DNA of 64,000 nt from Pseudomonas soli (GCF_900110655.1 NZ_FOEQ01000008.1:78222-142221); one strand, 5' to 3'. Positions 23,080 to 32,086 are shown, numbered from the stretch's first letter. Notes: generated by a model not told the origin, from the sequence alone. Program-made: numbers and translations.

Positions 23080-23832
23080 TTAAAGACGGGTGATGTTCAA
23101 CACGTCGCCGGACAGGCTGACCTGCACCCCCGAACCCCATAACGGATCGCGGCGCAGGTCTTCGCACACTTTGTACTGGCCGGCGATGGAGACCATTTCC
23201 GCAGTCATCTGCAAGCAGAAGATGCGTGCCTTGGTATTGCCCTTGATACCGGCCAGGGCGCGACCGCGCATGGCGCCGTACACATGGATGTTGCCATCGG
23301 CGAGAAGTTCCGCGCCGGGGCTGACCGAGCCGGTCACCACCAGGTCGCCGCCCTGGGCGTAGATCTGCTGGCCGCCGCGCACCGTCGAGGTGATGATCCG
23401 CGTCGGGCGCACTTCGGGTTCGGCCGGCGCAGGTGGAGGCGCTGGGACTGGCTCGGGCTTCTTCACCTCGGGTTCCGGCTCGAGCGGACGTTCGCGGGCC
23501 CCGGACGGCGGCAGCACCGGCAGGTCGATGGCGATGGCGGCGGCGATGTCCTCGATGCGGCTGGCGCGGATCGCCAGGGTGCGCAGGCCATGGTGACGGC
23601 ACACGCGCATCAGCCCGGGCAGGTCGATGGCGCCTTCGTCATGGGGCAGCTTGTCCAGGGCCAGGACCAGCGGCGTGTTGCTGAAGAAGTTCGGCGCCTG
23701 CGCGACCTTCGCCGCCAGTTGGCGGTCGAGGGACTCGAGGTCGTTGCGCGCCAGTTCCAGTACGGTGATGGCAAGCATGCTGCCCTTGAGCTGGAACACG
23801 GGGGCGTTGTCGGGTGTCTGGTTGGTGCTCAT
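23080..23832 (-). CDS. minC: Septum site-determining protein MinC
   Basis: This 250-residue inhibitor of FtsZ polymerisation has an N-terminal domain beginning FQLKGSMLAITVLELARND, a Pro/Glu-rich linker (about 115-140) and a C-terminal beta-helix with VRGGQQIYAQGGDLVVTGSV and ADGNIHVYGAMRGRALAG that binds MinD. I choose the ATG at 23832 (MSTNQ...) because Pseudomonas MinC proteins begin just before this FQLKGS block. An in-frame ATG nine bases upstream is equally open and neither has a strong ribosome site. It is divergent from lpxL. Confidence 0.96.
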   Translation of the reverse strand: MSTNQTPDNAPVFQLKGSMLAITVLELARNDLESLDRQLAAKVAQAPNFFSNTPLVLALDKLPHDEGAIDLPGLMRVCRHHGLRTLAIRASRIEDIAAAIAIDLPVLPPSGARERPLEPEPEVKKPEPVPAPPPAPAEPEVRPTRIITSTVRGGQQIYAQGGDLVVTGSVSPGAELLADGNIHVYGAMRGRALAGIKGNTKARIFCLQMTAEMVSIAGQYKVCEDLRRDPLWGSGVQVSLSGDVLNITRL

Positions 23833-23941
23833 GGTCTGCATAGACGGCTTGTTGCGAAAAAAGTGCCCTGACTTATAGCGATAAGACCGTTTGCCCGCAA
23901 CCGATGTAGAATGCCGGGCTCATGTCTTGCCGGAAGCTTCA

Positions 23942-24877
23942 ATGGAACGCCCGCGTTTTCGATCCTCTTTCCTTCACCCGCGATTCTGGGGCCTGTGGCT
24001 GGGCCTGGGCCTGCTGTGGCTGGTCGCCCAGCTGCCGTACCGGGCCTTGTTGGCGCTGGGGCGCGCTCTGGGCGCGGTGATGTACCGGCTGGCGGGTGAG
24101 CGCCGACGCATCGCCGCGCGCAACCTGGAACTTTGCTTCCCGGCGCTGTCCGGCGACGAACGGCAGCGCCTGCTCAAGGAAAATTTCGCTTCCACTGGCA
24201 TCGCTTTCTTCGAGATGGCCATGAGCTGGTGGTGGCCAAAGGCCCGGCTGGCGCGCCTGGCTCACATCGAAGGTATCGAGCACCTGCAGGCCGCCCAGCG
24301 TGAAGGTGAAGGGGCCATCCTCATGGCCGTACACTTCACCACCCTGGAAATCGGCGCCGCCTTGCTGGGCCAGGTGCATACCATCGACGGCATGTACCGC
24401 GAACATGGCAACCCGGTGTTCGACTTTATCCAGCGCCGCGGTCGCGAGCGCCACAACGCCGACTCGCTGGCGGTGGAGCGCGACGACGTGCGCGGCATGC
24501 TCAAGCTGCTGCGCAAGGGCCGTGCGATCTGGTACGCGCCGGACCAGGACTACGGCATCAAGCAGAGTATCTTCGTGCCGTTGTTCGGTATCCCTGCGGC
24601 CACCGTCACCGCCACCACCAAGTTCGCCCGGCTGGGCAAGGCGCGGGTGATTCCATTCACCCAGAAACGCCTGGAAGATGGCAGCGGCTATCGTCTGGTG
24701 GTGCATCCGCCGCTCGAGGACTTCCCCGGTCAAACCGAGGAGGACGATTGCCTGCGCATCAACCAGTGGGTCGAGGGTGTGCTGCGCGAGTGCCCGGAGC
24801 AGTACCTTTGGGCGCATCGGCGCTTCAAATCGCGGCCTGAAGGCGAACCACGGCTGTACGACAAGAAAAAGCGTTAG
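23942..24877 (+). CDS. lpxL: Lipid A biosynthesis lauroyl acyltransferase
   Basis: This 311-residue inner-membrane protein has one N-terminal hydrophobic anchor (about residues 15-40) and the LpxL/HtrB acyltransferase core. The HX4E catalytic pair is His131 and Glu136 in AVHFTTLEIG, and WYAPDQDYG and TKFARLGKARVIPF are further family motifs. It transfers a secondary laurate-type chain to Kdo2-lipid IVA from acyl-ACP. GGAAG lies seven bases before the ATG at 23942. Next to minCDE, it follows the usual Pseudomonas arrangement. Confidence 0.92.
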   Translation: MERPRFRSSFLHPRFWGLWLGLGLLWLVAQLPYRALLALGRALGAVMYRLAGERRRIAARNLELCFPALSGDERQRLLKENFASTGIAFFEMAMSWWWPKARLARLAHIEGIEHLQAAQREGEGAILMAVHFTTLEIGAALLGQVHTIDGMYREHGNPVFDFIQRRGRERHNADSLAVERDDVRGMLKLLRKGRAIWYAPDQDYGIKQSIFVPLFGIPAATVTATTKFARLGKARVIPFTQKRLEDGSGYRLVVHPPLEDFPGQTEEDDCLRINQWVEGVLRECPEQYLWAHRRFKSRPEGEPRLYDKKKR

Positions 24878-24904
24878 GGAGCGGGCTTGCCCCGTGATAA
24901 GGCC
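24877..24904. repeat. Single REP element after lpxL
   Basis: GGAGCGGGCTTGCCCCGTGA begins at the lpxL stop. It is a single inverted copy with one mismatch to the consensus. Confidence 0.7.
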
Positions 24905-24937
24905 GGTACTGGCAACCACTGACTCCAGGAAGGATGC

Positions 24938-26080
24938 ATGACCTCAACCACCGGCCTGATCCTCTCAGGCGGCGGTGCCCGCGCCGCCTACCAGGTCGGC
25001 GTGCTGGCCGGCATCGCCGAGCTGCTGCCGCCGGGCGCCGCCAATCCTTTCCCGGTGATCGTCGGCACCTCCGCCGGTGCTATCAACGCGGTCAAGCTGG
25101 CCAGTGGCGCCACCCGCTTCGCCGAGTCGGTACAGCATCTGACGGCCTTCTGGCAGAACTTTCGCAGCCACCTGGTGTTGCGTAGCGACTGGCCAGGGGT
25201 GATCCGCCAGGCCAGTCGCTTCGTCGGCCACAGCCTGCTGGGCCTTGGCGGCCAGGTGCCGGTGGCGCTGCTCGACAGCCGCCCACTGCGCGGTCTGCTG
25301 CACGAGCATCTGGACCTGGACGGCATCGCCCACTCCCTGGCGGCCAATCAGTTGCGCGCCATTGCCGTGACCGCGTTCGGTTACGAGTCCGGCCAGGCGG
25401 TGACGTTCTACCAGGGCCGCCACACCATCGAACCCTGGCTACGACATCGCCGCATCGGCATACCCACGCCGTTGACCATCGACCATCTGCTGGCCAGTTC
25501 GGCCATCCCGCTGCTGTTCGCGCCAGTACGCCTGGGTGAGGAATATTTCGGTGATGGCGCCGTGCGCCAGTCAGCGCCGATCAGCCCGGCGCTGCATCTG
25601 GGGGCCAGTCGCGTACTGGTGGTCGGCGTCAGCGGCAACCCCCAGCGACCGTCGCCCCCCTTGCCGACCCAGCGCGTGTTCAGTGGCCAGCAACCGAGCC
25701 TGGCGCAAATCGGCGGGCATATGCTCAACAGTACCTTCATCGACAGCCTCGAGGACGATATCGAGTTGCTGCAGCGGCTCAACCATCTCAGCCATCTGCT
25801 GCCGGCGCACCTGGACGCCCGGCGCCTGGGGTTGGCGTCGATCGAGGTGCTGGTGGTGGCGCCCAGCCAACCGCTGGACGAGATTGCCGCCCGTCACCGC
25901 CGCGAGCTACCGGCGGCGCTGAGGCTGTTTCTGCGCGGGCCGGGGGCGACCAAGACCAGCGGGGCAGGGGTGTTGAGCTACCTGCTGTTCGAGGCGAGCT
26001 ATTGCAGCGAACTGATCGAGTTGGGGCGCAAGGATGCCTTGGCCAAGAAGCGGGAGCTGTGCCAGTTCCTGGGGATATGA
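24938..26080 (+). CDS. Patatin-like phospholipase (RssA-like)
   Basis: This 380-residue protein has the patatin oxyanion loop LSGGGARAAYQVGVL (residues 9-23), nucleophile Ser45 in GTSAGA, and Asp206 of the catalytic dyad in YFGDGAVRQ. The spacing is normal, so it should be an active lipid acyl hydrolase. No signal peptide or membrane segment is seen. AGGAAGG lies before the ATG. It is on the same strand 60 bases after lpxL, across a REP element, and converges on mlaA. Similar Pseudomonas proteins are cytosolic. The natural lipid substrate is unknown. Confidence 0.9.
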   Translation: MTSTTGLILSGGGARAAYQVGVLAGIAELLPPGAANPFPVIVGTSAGAINAVKLASGATRFAESVQHLTAFWQNFRSHLVLRSDWPGVIRQASRFVGHSLLGLGGQVPVALLDSRPLRGLLHEHLDLDGIAHSLAANQLRAIAVTAFGYESGQAVTFYQGRHTIEPWLRHRRIGIPTPLTIDHLLASSAIPLLFAPVRLGEEYFGDGAVRQSAPISPALHLGASRVLVVGVSGNPQRPSPPLPTQRVFSGQQPSLAQIGGHMLNSTFIDSLEDDIELLQRLNHLSHLLPAHLDARRLGLASIEVLVVAPSQPLDEIAARHRRELPAALRLFLRGPGATKTSGAGVLSYLLFEASYCSELIELGRKDALAKKRELCQFLGI

Positions 26081-26134
26081 GGGCCGCTGTAATGGCCTTT
26101 CCCTGGCTCGTCGTGGCGACGACCCGCCGCGAAA

Positions 26135-26151
26135 GGGCCGCGTAGCGGCCC
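26135..26151. terminator. Hairpin between convergent patatin and mlaA genes
   Basis: GGGCCGC-GTA-GCGGCCC forms a seven-base-pair GC-only hairpin in the 79-base gap between the two stops. Part of a REP-like block may be present just to its left. It is a candidate bidirectional terminator. Confidence 0.5.
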
Positions 26152-26159
26152 CATGCTTA

Positions 26160-26975
26160 CTATTCGGCGATCTGCAACTTGCGCGACTGGGTATACACGT
26201 ATCGCAGCTTCTCGTACTCGAACGGCGAGTTGGTCTGCCCGTAGCGGAAGTTGGTGGTGTAGCGCTTGTCCACTGCCCGCAGCACGGTCAGCTCCGGGTG
26301 GTCGCTGGCGGTGTCGGGCACGTTCAGGTAGTTGATTTCCTTCTCCCCCACGTAATCCACCACCAGCCCGGTGGTGTCGCGCAGGTTCGACGGCCCGAAG
26401 ATCGGCAGCATCAGGTACGGTCCGTCCGGCACCCCGTAGAAGCCCAGGGTCTGGCCGAAGTCCTCGCTCTGCCGAGGCAGGCCCATCTTGGTCGCCGGGT
26501 CCCACAGGCCGCCGACCCCGATGATGGTGTTGAACATCAATCGGGCGGTGATCTGTGCCGAACGCTGAGGCTTGAGCTGTAGCACACTGTTGAAAAGGTT
26601 GGGCACATCACCCAGGTTGTTGAAGAAGTTGCTCACCCCGGTGCGCACGAAGCTGGGGGTGATGTAGCGGTAGCCGTCGACCACCGGCAGGAACACCCAT
26701 TGGTCGAAGCGGTAGTTGAAGTGGTAGATGCGCCGATTCAGCGACTCCAGCGGGTCATAGATGTTCAGCGCGGCCAGGGTCGAGCGTTCGAATTCGCGCT
26801 GGTCCAGGCCGGGATTGAATTTCAGTTCGCGCAGCGGGTCGACGAAACCGTCCGATTCCACGGTGAGGGTTTCGGTCTTGTCGGCCTCGACCACGCTGGC
26901 ACGTGGCGCGACTTCCTCGGCCAGGGCGCAGCCGCTGGCGAGCAGGGCGGTGACGAGCAGCAGTCTGTTAACCAC
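26160..26975 (-). CDS. mlaA: Outer-membrane lipid asymmetry lipoprotein MlaA (VacJ)
   Basis: This 271-residue protein has a lipoprotein signal (LLASGC, Cys17) and the VacJ domain: YDPLESLNRRIYHFNYRFD near residue 80, FFNNLGDVPNLFNSVLQ, and GPSNLRDTTGLVVDYVG. MlaA is the outer-membrane part of the Mla system that removes surface phospholipids. I start it at the GTG at 26975, which overlaps the upstream gene's stop by eight bases and has GGAG seven bases before it. The coupling to a secreted hydrolase is noted separately. Confidence 0.93.
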   Translation of the reverse strand: MVNRLLLVTALLASGCALAEEVAPRASVVEADKTETLTVESDGFVDPLRELKFNPGLDQREFERSTLAALNIYDPLESLNRRIYHFNYRFDQWVFLPVVDGYRYITPSFVRTGVSNFFNNLGDVPNLFNSVLQLKPQRSAQITARLMFNTIIGVGGLWDPATKMGLPRQSEDFGQTLGFYGVPDGPYLMLPIFGPSNLRDTTGLVVDYVGEKEINYLNVPDTASDHPELTVLRAVDKRYTTNFRYGQTNSPFEYEKLRYVYTQSRKLQIAE

Positions 26976-28266
26976 GGAAGAACTCCAGCATGGCGTCGCT
27001 GTTGACGCGGTAGTTGAGGTTGCCGCAATGGCCGCCATGGGGGTAGAGCGTCAGGCGTTCGCCGAATACCCGGCGCAGGAAGCCGATATCGCCTGGGCCG
27101 AGAATCACATCGTCGGCGTTATGCATCACGGCGATCTTCGGGTTGTCACGCAGATAGTCCTCCAAGGCGTAAAGGCTCACCTGGTCGATCAGTTGCAGCA
27201 AGCTGTTGCCGTCGGTGCGCGCGCGCCACATCGGGATCACCTGCTCGGTCAGGTAGCAGTCGAAGTCGCACTGCAGGGCCCGTTTGAAGAAGGGTTCCAG
27301 GCTGCTGCCCTCGGTGATCGGGAATTTAGGCGGAATGATCAGCCCGCGACGGTTGATCAGGTCGGAGGTAAAGGCGATGTCGGCGGCCGAGAAGCGGAAC
27401 GAGGTGCCGATGAGCATGGCCATCTGCTCGTTGGACAGGTGCTCCCGCGACTTCTGGAAGTCGTAGAGCAACGCATCATTGAGGTCGATATAGCCCTTGT
27501 CCTGGAAGTAGCGGGTGAGCTTTTCCAGCATCAGTTCATAGAAAGTGGTGCTGCGATCGATGCCCTTGACCCGGGTCTGCACCAGCTTGTCCAGGTTGGT
27601 GATCGAGGTGTACAGGTTGACCGGCGGGTTGAGCAGCAGCACACGCTTGAACTTGAAGCTTTGGCGGGTTTCGTCGAGCTTGCTGACGAACGCCGCGTCC
27701 AATGCACCCAGGCTGTAGCCGGTCAGGTAATACTCGCTGACCGGCAGGCGTGCCTGCTGGGCGCGCACCGCCTGCATGACCCGGTACAAGTCCTTGGCAT
27801 CTTCGCTCGACACCCCAGGGGTAGCGAAGCGCGAGGCGGCGCTCATGAAGTCCCAACTGGTGGGCGAGGACAGCTGCACCACATGGTAGCCGGCCTGGTA
27901 GAACAGCTTCTTCAGGTATTCGTTGATGCTGCTGGAGTAGGGCGCGCCGGTGCCGGCGATCAGGAAGATCAGCGGCGCTTCGTGATCTTGCCTGGCCAGG
28001 CGGTAGCGCAGCTTCTTCACTGACCAGAAGTTGTCGGGCAGGGTGAACTCGCGTTCCGGGCGCAGGGTGAGGCTGTAGTCGGCCTGGTCGATGTCATCGT
28101 CGCTGGGCAGCGTCGGGCGCTTTTCCGGCGGCGTGGTGGCGATGGTCGCCTCGAACGGGTTGGTCAACGGGTAACCGTAGCTCGCGGCATCGACATCCCG
28201 CGCCGAGGCGGCCGCAGCCATGAGCAGGCCGCCGAGCAGGGCGGCGAGGCGCAAAGATCGAAGCAT
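26968..28266 (-). CDS. Secreted alpha/beta-hydrolase-like protein coupled to mlaA
   Basis: This 432-residue protein has a signal peptide (MLRSLRLAALLGGLLMAAAASARD). The serine-hydrolase elbow GYSLGA, preceded by SEYYLT, gives a candidate nucleophile Ser. An Asp (MHNADDVILGPGD) and a His (YPHGGHCG) in the last 70 residues could complete a triad. The start at 28266 has GGGGGA five bases upstream; a longer open frame reaching 28383 is not supported by a ribosome site. The stop overlaps the mlaA GTG. I infer a periplasmic or outer-membrane lipase/esterase acting on lipids in the MlaA pathway, but the family has no clear assigned function. Confidence 0.8.
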   Translation of the reverse strand: MLRSLRLAALLGGLLMAAAASARDVDAASYGYPLTNPFEATIATTPPEKRPTLPSDDDIDQADYSLTLRPEREFTLPDNFWSVKKLRYRLARQDHEAPLIFLIAGTGAPYSSSINEYLKKLFYQAGYHVVQLSSPTSWDFMSAASRFATPGVSSEDAKDLYRVMQAVRAQQARLPVSEYYLTGYSLGALDAAFVSKLDETRQSFKFKRVLLLNPPVNLYTSITNLDKLVQTRVKGIDRSTTFYELMLEKLTRYFQDKGYIDLNDALLYDFQKSREHLSNEQMAMLIGTSFRFSAADIAFTSDLINRRGLIIPPKFPITEGSSLEPFFKRALQCDFDCYLTEQVIPMWRARTDGNSLLQLIDQVSLYALEDYLRDNPKIAVMHNADDVILGPGDIGFLRRVFGERLTLYPHGGHCGNLNYRVNSDAMLEFFRG

Positions 28267-28483
28267 GTAGTCCCCCAAGGAAAACGCAAGGTCGTGCATT
28301 ACGCAGGCTAGGACCACTGCAGACTGTACAAAGTTGCCCGTCGCCCTGTCGTTCGTCGCACCAGATGTTGCCGCGCCAGCCAACGTTTGTCTTGTGCAAC
28401 ATAGCTGCTAGGCCATGATTTTGCCTTTCAGCACTGCGCTGGGGGATCATGCAGCGTTTCCATTACCGCTGTTGGAGAACCGG

Positions 28484-28837
28484 ATGTCTCGTACGTGGCC
28501 ACTCTATGTCCTGCTGGCGTGCCTGGGCCTGTGGCTGGCGGCCAGCTATGGCGTGCGTTATGGGTTGATGGAGGATGCCCGGTGGGTCGGGTTGTGCAGT
28601 GCGTCAGGGGATACCTGGCAATGCCAGGCGCGATCATTGCTCGGGTTGGCAATCCACTTTCAGGTAATGGCCTGGGCGGCACTGGGCCTGGCGTTGGTCT
28701 GCCAGTTGTGGCCGGGGCGGGGCGGCTGGTGGCTGGCGGTGCTGGCGTTGGTGTTTGGGGGGCCGGCACTGGTGCTGTATACCGCGAGCATCGCGGTGTT
28801 TGCGTTGGTGCTGGCGGGGTTGCGGCTGGTGCGGTAA
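28484..28837 (+). CDS. Small integral membrane protein, function unknown
   Basis: This 117-residue protein has four predicted hydrophobic helices and a periplasmic loop holding two Cys (GLCSASGDTWQCQARS). GGAG lies six bases before the ATG at 28484. It is a single gene, divergent from the hydrolase/mlaA pair and followed by a REP pair. I do not recognise the family. Codon usage and the ribosome site support a real gene. Confidence 0.75.
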   Translation: MSRTWPLYVLLACLGLWLAASYGVRYGLMEDARWVGLCSASGDTWQCQARSLLGLAIHFQVMAWAALGLALVCQLWPGRGGWWLAVLALVFGGPALVLYTASIAVFALVLAGLRLVR

Positions 28838-28857
28838 ATGCGCGGCCGCTGGGCGGC

Positions 28858-28926
28858 CCTCGCCGGTAAGCCGGCTCCCACAAGGTCTGACACGCTTATC
28901 TTTGGGAGCCGGCTTGCCGGCGAATC
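28858..28926. repeat. REP pair between membrane protein and GH17 gene
   Basis: CGCCGGTAAGCCGGCTCC and inverted GGAGCCGGCTTGCCGGCGA flank about 18 bases, in the gap between convergent genes. Confidence 0.85.
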
Positions 28927-28951
28927 GAGGACGAAGTCCTCGCGCTGGGTT

Positions 28952-30499
28952 TCACGCCGGGCGCAACCTCAGGCTGCGCCACAACGCCCCGACCATCAAT
29001 ACGCTGACCACCGCCCACCCCCACGCCTGCGGGTTCTGCAGCCCTTCGCGGAACAACTGTGGCGCCACCCCGGCACCCACGATGAAGGCGAGCAGGGCCA
29101 CCTCGGCTCGCCGCGCCGGGACTGGTCGCAACAGATAGACCAGCGACGGCAGCAGCAACGCAGCGCTGGGAAAGCTGCGATAGCGGGGGTCGAATACCAT
29201 CGCCAGCATGCTCACCGCCCCCGCGAACCCTGCCGCCAGCAACCATAAGCCTGCGTGCGCCTCGAGCCAGGCGAACAGCCGCTGGCGCCAGCCATCACGC
29301 CGGGCCAGCGCCAGTGCGCCGTGGGCCAGCACCAGCAGGTTCAGCCCGGCCAGGGCGAATGCCCATAACCACTCGCCGGCAAAGCGGGCATTGGTGCGAA
29401 CCAGCTCCCCCCACAACCCCAGGCAGCCGGCGCCCAGGGCCACGAGCAACGGTAGCAGCAAGGTGGCGCGCTGGTCGGCTGGACGCCCGGCCAGGGCAAG
29501 GACCGCCAGCATCAGGGCCACGCTGGCCAGCAACCAGTGTGGCCACAGTGCCAGGTTGCTCACCGGCCCTTCGAGCACGCCCTTGTCCTGGCGGTCGGCG
29601 TCGTACAGCCCCCAGTAGCCGCCCACGGCGCCTTCGCTGGCGCGCTTCCACGGCTGGTCGAAGGCTTCGATCAGGTTGTAGCGCCAGCCGTTGGCTTCGG
29701 CCAGGGCGACGAAGCCGCGGATGAAGCGGGCCTCGTTGACCCGGCTCGGCTCGGCGGTTTCGCGCTGGCGGCCCTCGCTGGGCCAGCCGGTTTCACCGAT
29801 CAGGATGTCCTTGGGCGCAAAGCGGTTGCCGAATACCTGGCGCACCTCGGCGACATGGGCCAGCGCCGCATCGATGCCGCGGGGCTCGTCCTCCCAGTAG
29901 GGCAGCAGGTGGATGGTCAGGAAATCCACCGCCGGTGCGATCTGGGGATGCTGCAGCCAGAACTCCCAGACATCGGCATAGGTCACTGGCACGCTGACCT
30001 GGCTTTTGACCTTGGCGATCAGGCCGGCCAGGCGCTCGCCGGTGATTTCCTTGCGTAGCAGCGCCTCGTTGCCGACGATCACCGCGCTGACCACGTCGGG
30101 GTTGGCGTTGGCCGCGGCGATCAGCAACTCTACTTCCTTGTCGGTGTCCAGCGGGTTGGCGTTGACCCAGGCGCCGAGCATCACTTTCAGCCCGTGCTTG
30201 CGCGCCAGCGCCGGGATCGCCTCGAGGCCGGTCATCGAGTAGGTACGGATGCACTGGAAACGCTCGCTGAGCAACGCCAGGTCGGCATCCATGCGCGCCG
30301 GGCGCAGGCGCAACGGCTGGTCGAAGGGCGACTGGTCCTTGTCGAAGGGGGTGTAAGAGGCGCACTGCAGCTTGTGCGTCGGGCTAGCGGCATCGGGCAG
30401 GTGCACGGGCCTGCCGAGCCCATACCAGAGGGCGGCGAGAAAGAGGAAGGCGAGCAGGCTGGCGAACAGGTAGAGCGTGCGCAACATCGGGCGGTCCAT
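28952..30499 (-). CDS. Membrane-anchored GH17 beta-1,3-glucanosyltransferase-like protein
   Basis: This 515-residue protein has an N-terminal membrane helix (about 7-28), a glycoside hydrolase family 17 domain (about 40-310) and a C-terminal block of about seven membrane helices. The catalytic acid is probably Glu145 in IVGNEALLRKE and the nucleophile Glu236 in IGETGWPSEG. Pseudomonas GH17 proteins of this kind have been described as periplasmic beta-1,3-glucanosyltransferases that may process cyclic or branched glucans. No NdvB-type glucan synthase gene is adjacent. A second ATG lies twelve bases downstream; neither has a strong ribosome site. Confidence 0.82.
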   Translation of the reverse strand: MDRPMLRTLYLFASLLAFLFLAALWYGLGRPVHLPDAASPTHKLQCASYTPFDKDQSPFDQPLRLRPARMDADLALLSERFQCIRTYSMTGLEAIPALARKHGLKVMLGAWVNANPLDTDKEVELLIAAANANPDVVSAVIVGNEALLRKEITGERLAGLIAKVKSQVSVPVTYADVWEFWLQHPQIAPAVDFLTIHLLPYWEDEPRGIDAALAHVAEVRQVFGNRFAPKDILIGETGWPSEGRQRETAEPSRVNEARFIRGFVALAEANGWRYNLIEAFDQPWKRASEGAVGGYWGLYDADRQDKGVLEGPVSNLALWPHWLLASVALMLAVLALAGRPADQRATLLLPLLVALGAGCLGLWGELVRTNARFAGEWLWAFALAGLNLLVLAHGALALARRDGWRQRLFAWLEAHAGLWLLAAGFAGAVSMLAMVFDPRYRSFPSAALLLPSLVYLLRPVPARRAEVALLAFIVGAGVAPQLFREGLQNPQAWGWAVVSVLMVGALWRSLRLRPA

Positions 30500-30721
30500 C
30501 GTCGTATTCGGGAGCTGGGGCTACTGCGCGGCCCCTGGGACCCGTGATAGTAGCCCGGCGCCAAGCATTTGGCATGCAAGGATCGCGCAGGCTGCCCTGA
30601 CTGGGTGACGCTAATGGCACAGTGCTGTCGCTGATCGCTCGCTGAACGTCGCTGCCAGAGCAGGTCGCAGGCGCAGGCAGGTCGATGATGCAATCTCCAA
30701 GACCTGACGAGGGATGCTTTG

Positions 30722-31582
30722 ATGGCGACTATTACAAGAATGCGACGTTTCCTGGGCGTGAGTACCGCCCTGGTTTTGGCCATGAGTACTGCGCAGGCAA
30801 TGGCCAAGGAAGTCAGCATCGGTTACGTGGATGGCTGGTCCGACAGCGTCGCCACCACCAACGTGGCCGCCGAAGTGATCAGGCAGAAACTCGGCTATGA
30901 CGTGAAGCTGCAGGCCGTTGCCACCGGCATCATGTGGCAGGGCGTGGCCACCGGCAAGCTCGATGCCATGCTCTCGGCCTGGCTGCCGGTGACCCACGGC
31001 GAGTACTGGACCAAGAACAAAGACAACGTGGTCGATTATGGCCCCAACTTCAAGGACGCCAAGATCGGCCTGATCGTCCCCGAGTACGTCAAGGCCAACA
31101 GTATCGAAGATCTCAAGACCGATCAGAGCTTCAAGCAGAAGATCGTCGGGATCGATGCCGGCTCCGGGGTCATGCTCAAGACCGATCAGGCCATCAAGGA
31201 CTACGGCTTGACCGGGTACAAGCTGACCGCCAGCTCCGGCGCGGCGATGACTGCGGAGCTGGGCCGCTCCTACGCTAAACAACAATCCATCGCCGTGACC
31301 GGCTGGGTACCGCATTGGATGTTCGCCAAATGGAAGCTGAAGTTCCTCGAGGATCCAAAAGGCGTGTATGGCGCCGCTGAGACGGTCAACAGCATCGGCA
31401 GCAAGGAATTGGCGAGCAAGGCTCCGGAAGTTGCCGAGTTCCTCAAGAAGTTCCAGTGGCAGTCCAAGGATGAGATCGGTGAGGTGATGCTGGCGATCCA
31501 GGAAGGCGCCAAGCCCGAGGCGGCAGCCAAGGACTGGGTGGCCAAGCATCCGGAGCGGGTCAAGGAGTGGACCGGCAAGTAA
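30722..31582 (+). CDS. betX: Glycine betaine-binding periplasmic protein BetX (OpuAC family)
   Basis: This 286-residue protein has a signal peptide ending AQAMA before KEVSIGYVDGWSD. The OpuAC/ProX-type fold is seen in IMWQGVATGKLDAMLSAWLP and TGWVPHWMFAKW, with several Trp residues that would form the aromatic box for quaternary ammonium groups. GAGG lies about nine bases before the ATG at 30722. No permease or ATPase gene is adjacent. In Pseudomonas, orphan binding proteins such as BetX and CaiX feed the core Cbc transporter encoded elsewhere. The name rests on family plus its conserved place before a DUF485/ActP pair. Confidence 0.85.
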   Translation: MATITRMRRFLGVSTALVLAMSTAQAMAKEVSIGYVDGWSDSVATTNVAAEVIRQKLGYDVKLQAVATGIMWQGVATGKLDAMLSAWLPVTHGEYWTKNKDNVVDYGPNFKDAKIGLIVPEYVKANSIEDLKTDQSFKQKIVGIDAGSGVMLKTDQAIKDYGLTGYKLTASSGAAMTAELGRSYAKQQSIAVTGWVPHWMFAKWKLKFLEDPKGVYGAAETVNSIGSKELASKAPEVAEFLKKFQWQSKDEIGEVMLAIQEGAKPEAAAKDWVAKHPERVKEWTGK

Positions 31583-31592
31583 GCGCTGGAAG

Positions 31593-31649
31593 AATCGCGG
31601 GCAAGCCCGCTCCCACAAGCATCGTGGGGGCGGGCTTGCCCGCGATGCG
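31593..31649. repeat. REP pair after betX
   Basis: ATCGCGGGCAAGCCCGCTCC and inverted GGGCGGGCTTGCCCGCGAT with an eight-base spacer form a strong hairpin just after the betX stop, which may end or protect that transcript. Confidence 0.85.
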
Positions 31650-31659
31650 TTTGCGGTTG

Positions 31660-31674
31660 TTGCAAATTTTGCAA
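31660..31674. promoter_or_regulatory. Palindromic site upstream of the DUF485-actP operon
   Basis: TTGCAAATTTTGCAA is a palindrome with seven-base arms and a central T, about 100 bases before the DUF485 start. CTAAGACTAAGG follows at 31688. Both are candidates for the regulator of the acetate permease genes. No binding protein can be assigned. Confidence 0.4.
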
Positions 31675-31774
31675 AACACCGTTGCATCTAAGACTAAGGT
31701 CGTCTGGTTGGCGTCCATCGGCAGAATAAAGTGGAGTCGGGTTCTCCCTAATCTGTGCTGCTAGGACAAAAACA

Positions 31775-32086
31775 ATGAACGACAGCATTTACCAATCGAT
31801 ACAGAACAGTCCGCGCTTCAAGGAACTGGTCACCAAGCGCGAGCGTTTCGCCTGGATTCTCTCGGCGATCATGCTCGGTCTCTATTGCGCCTTCATCCTC
31901 CTCATCGCTTATGGCCCGCATGTGCTGGGTGCCAAGCTCAGCGCCGGCTCGTCGATCACCTGGGGCATCCCCCTCGGTGTCGGGCTGATCCTCTCGGCAT
32001 TCGTGCTCACCGCGCTCTATGTCCGCCGCGCCAACGGCGAATTCGACGAGTTGAACAAGGCGATCCTCGAGGAGGCCAAGCAATGA
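31775..32086 (+). CDS. DUF485 family inner-membrane protein (YjcH-like)
   Basis: This 103-residue protein has two membrane helices (about 26-46 and 62-84) and the DUF485 start IQNSPRFKELVTKRERFAW. YjcH-type proteins are encoded immediately before acetate symporters and are thought to assist them. AGGAC lies eight bases before the ATG, and the stop overlaps the actP start (ATGA). Confidence 0.93.
   Translation: MNDSIYQSIQNSPRFKELVTKRERFAWILSAIMLGLYCAFILLIAYGPHVLGAKLSAGSSITWGIPLGVGLILSAFVLTALYVRRANGEFDELNKAILEEAKQ

Noticed and set aside
30500..30721. Sigma-54 promoter before betX (TGGCAC near 30614)
   Set aside because: The required GC element at the fixed distance downstream is missing.
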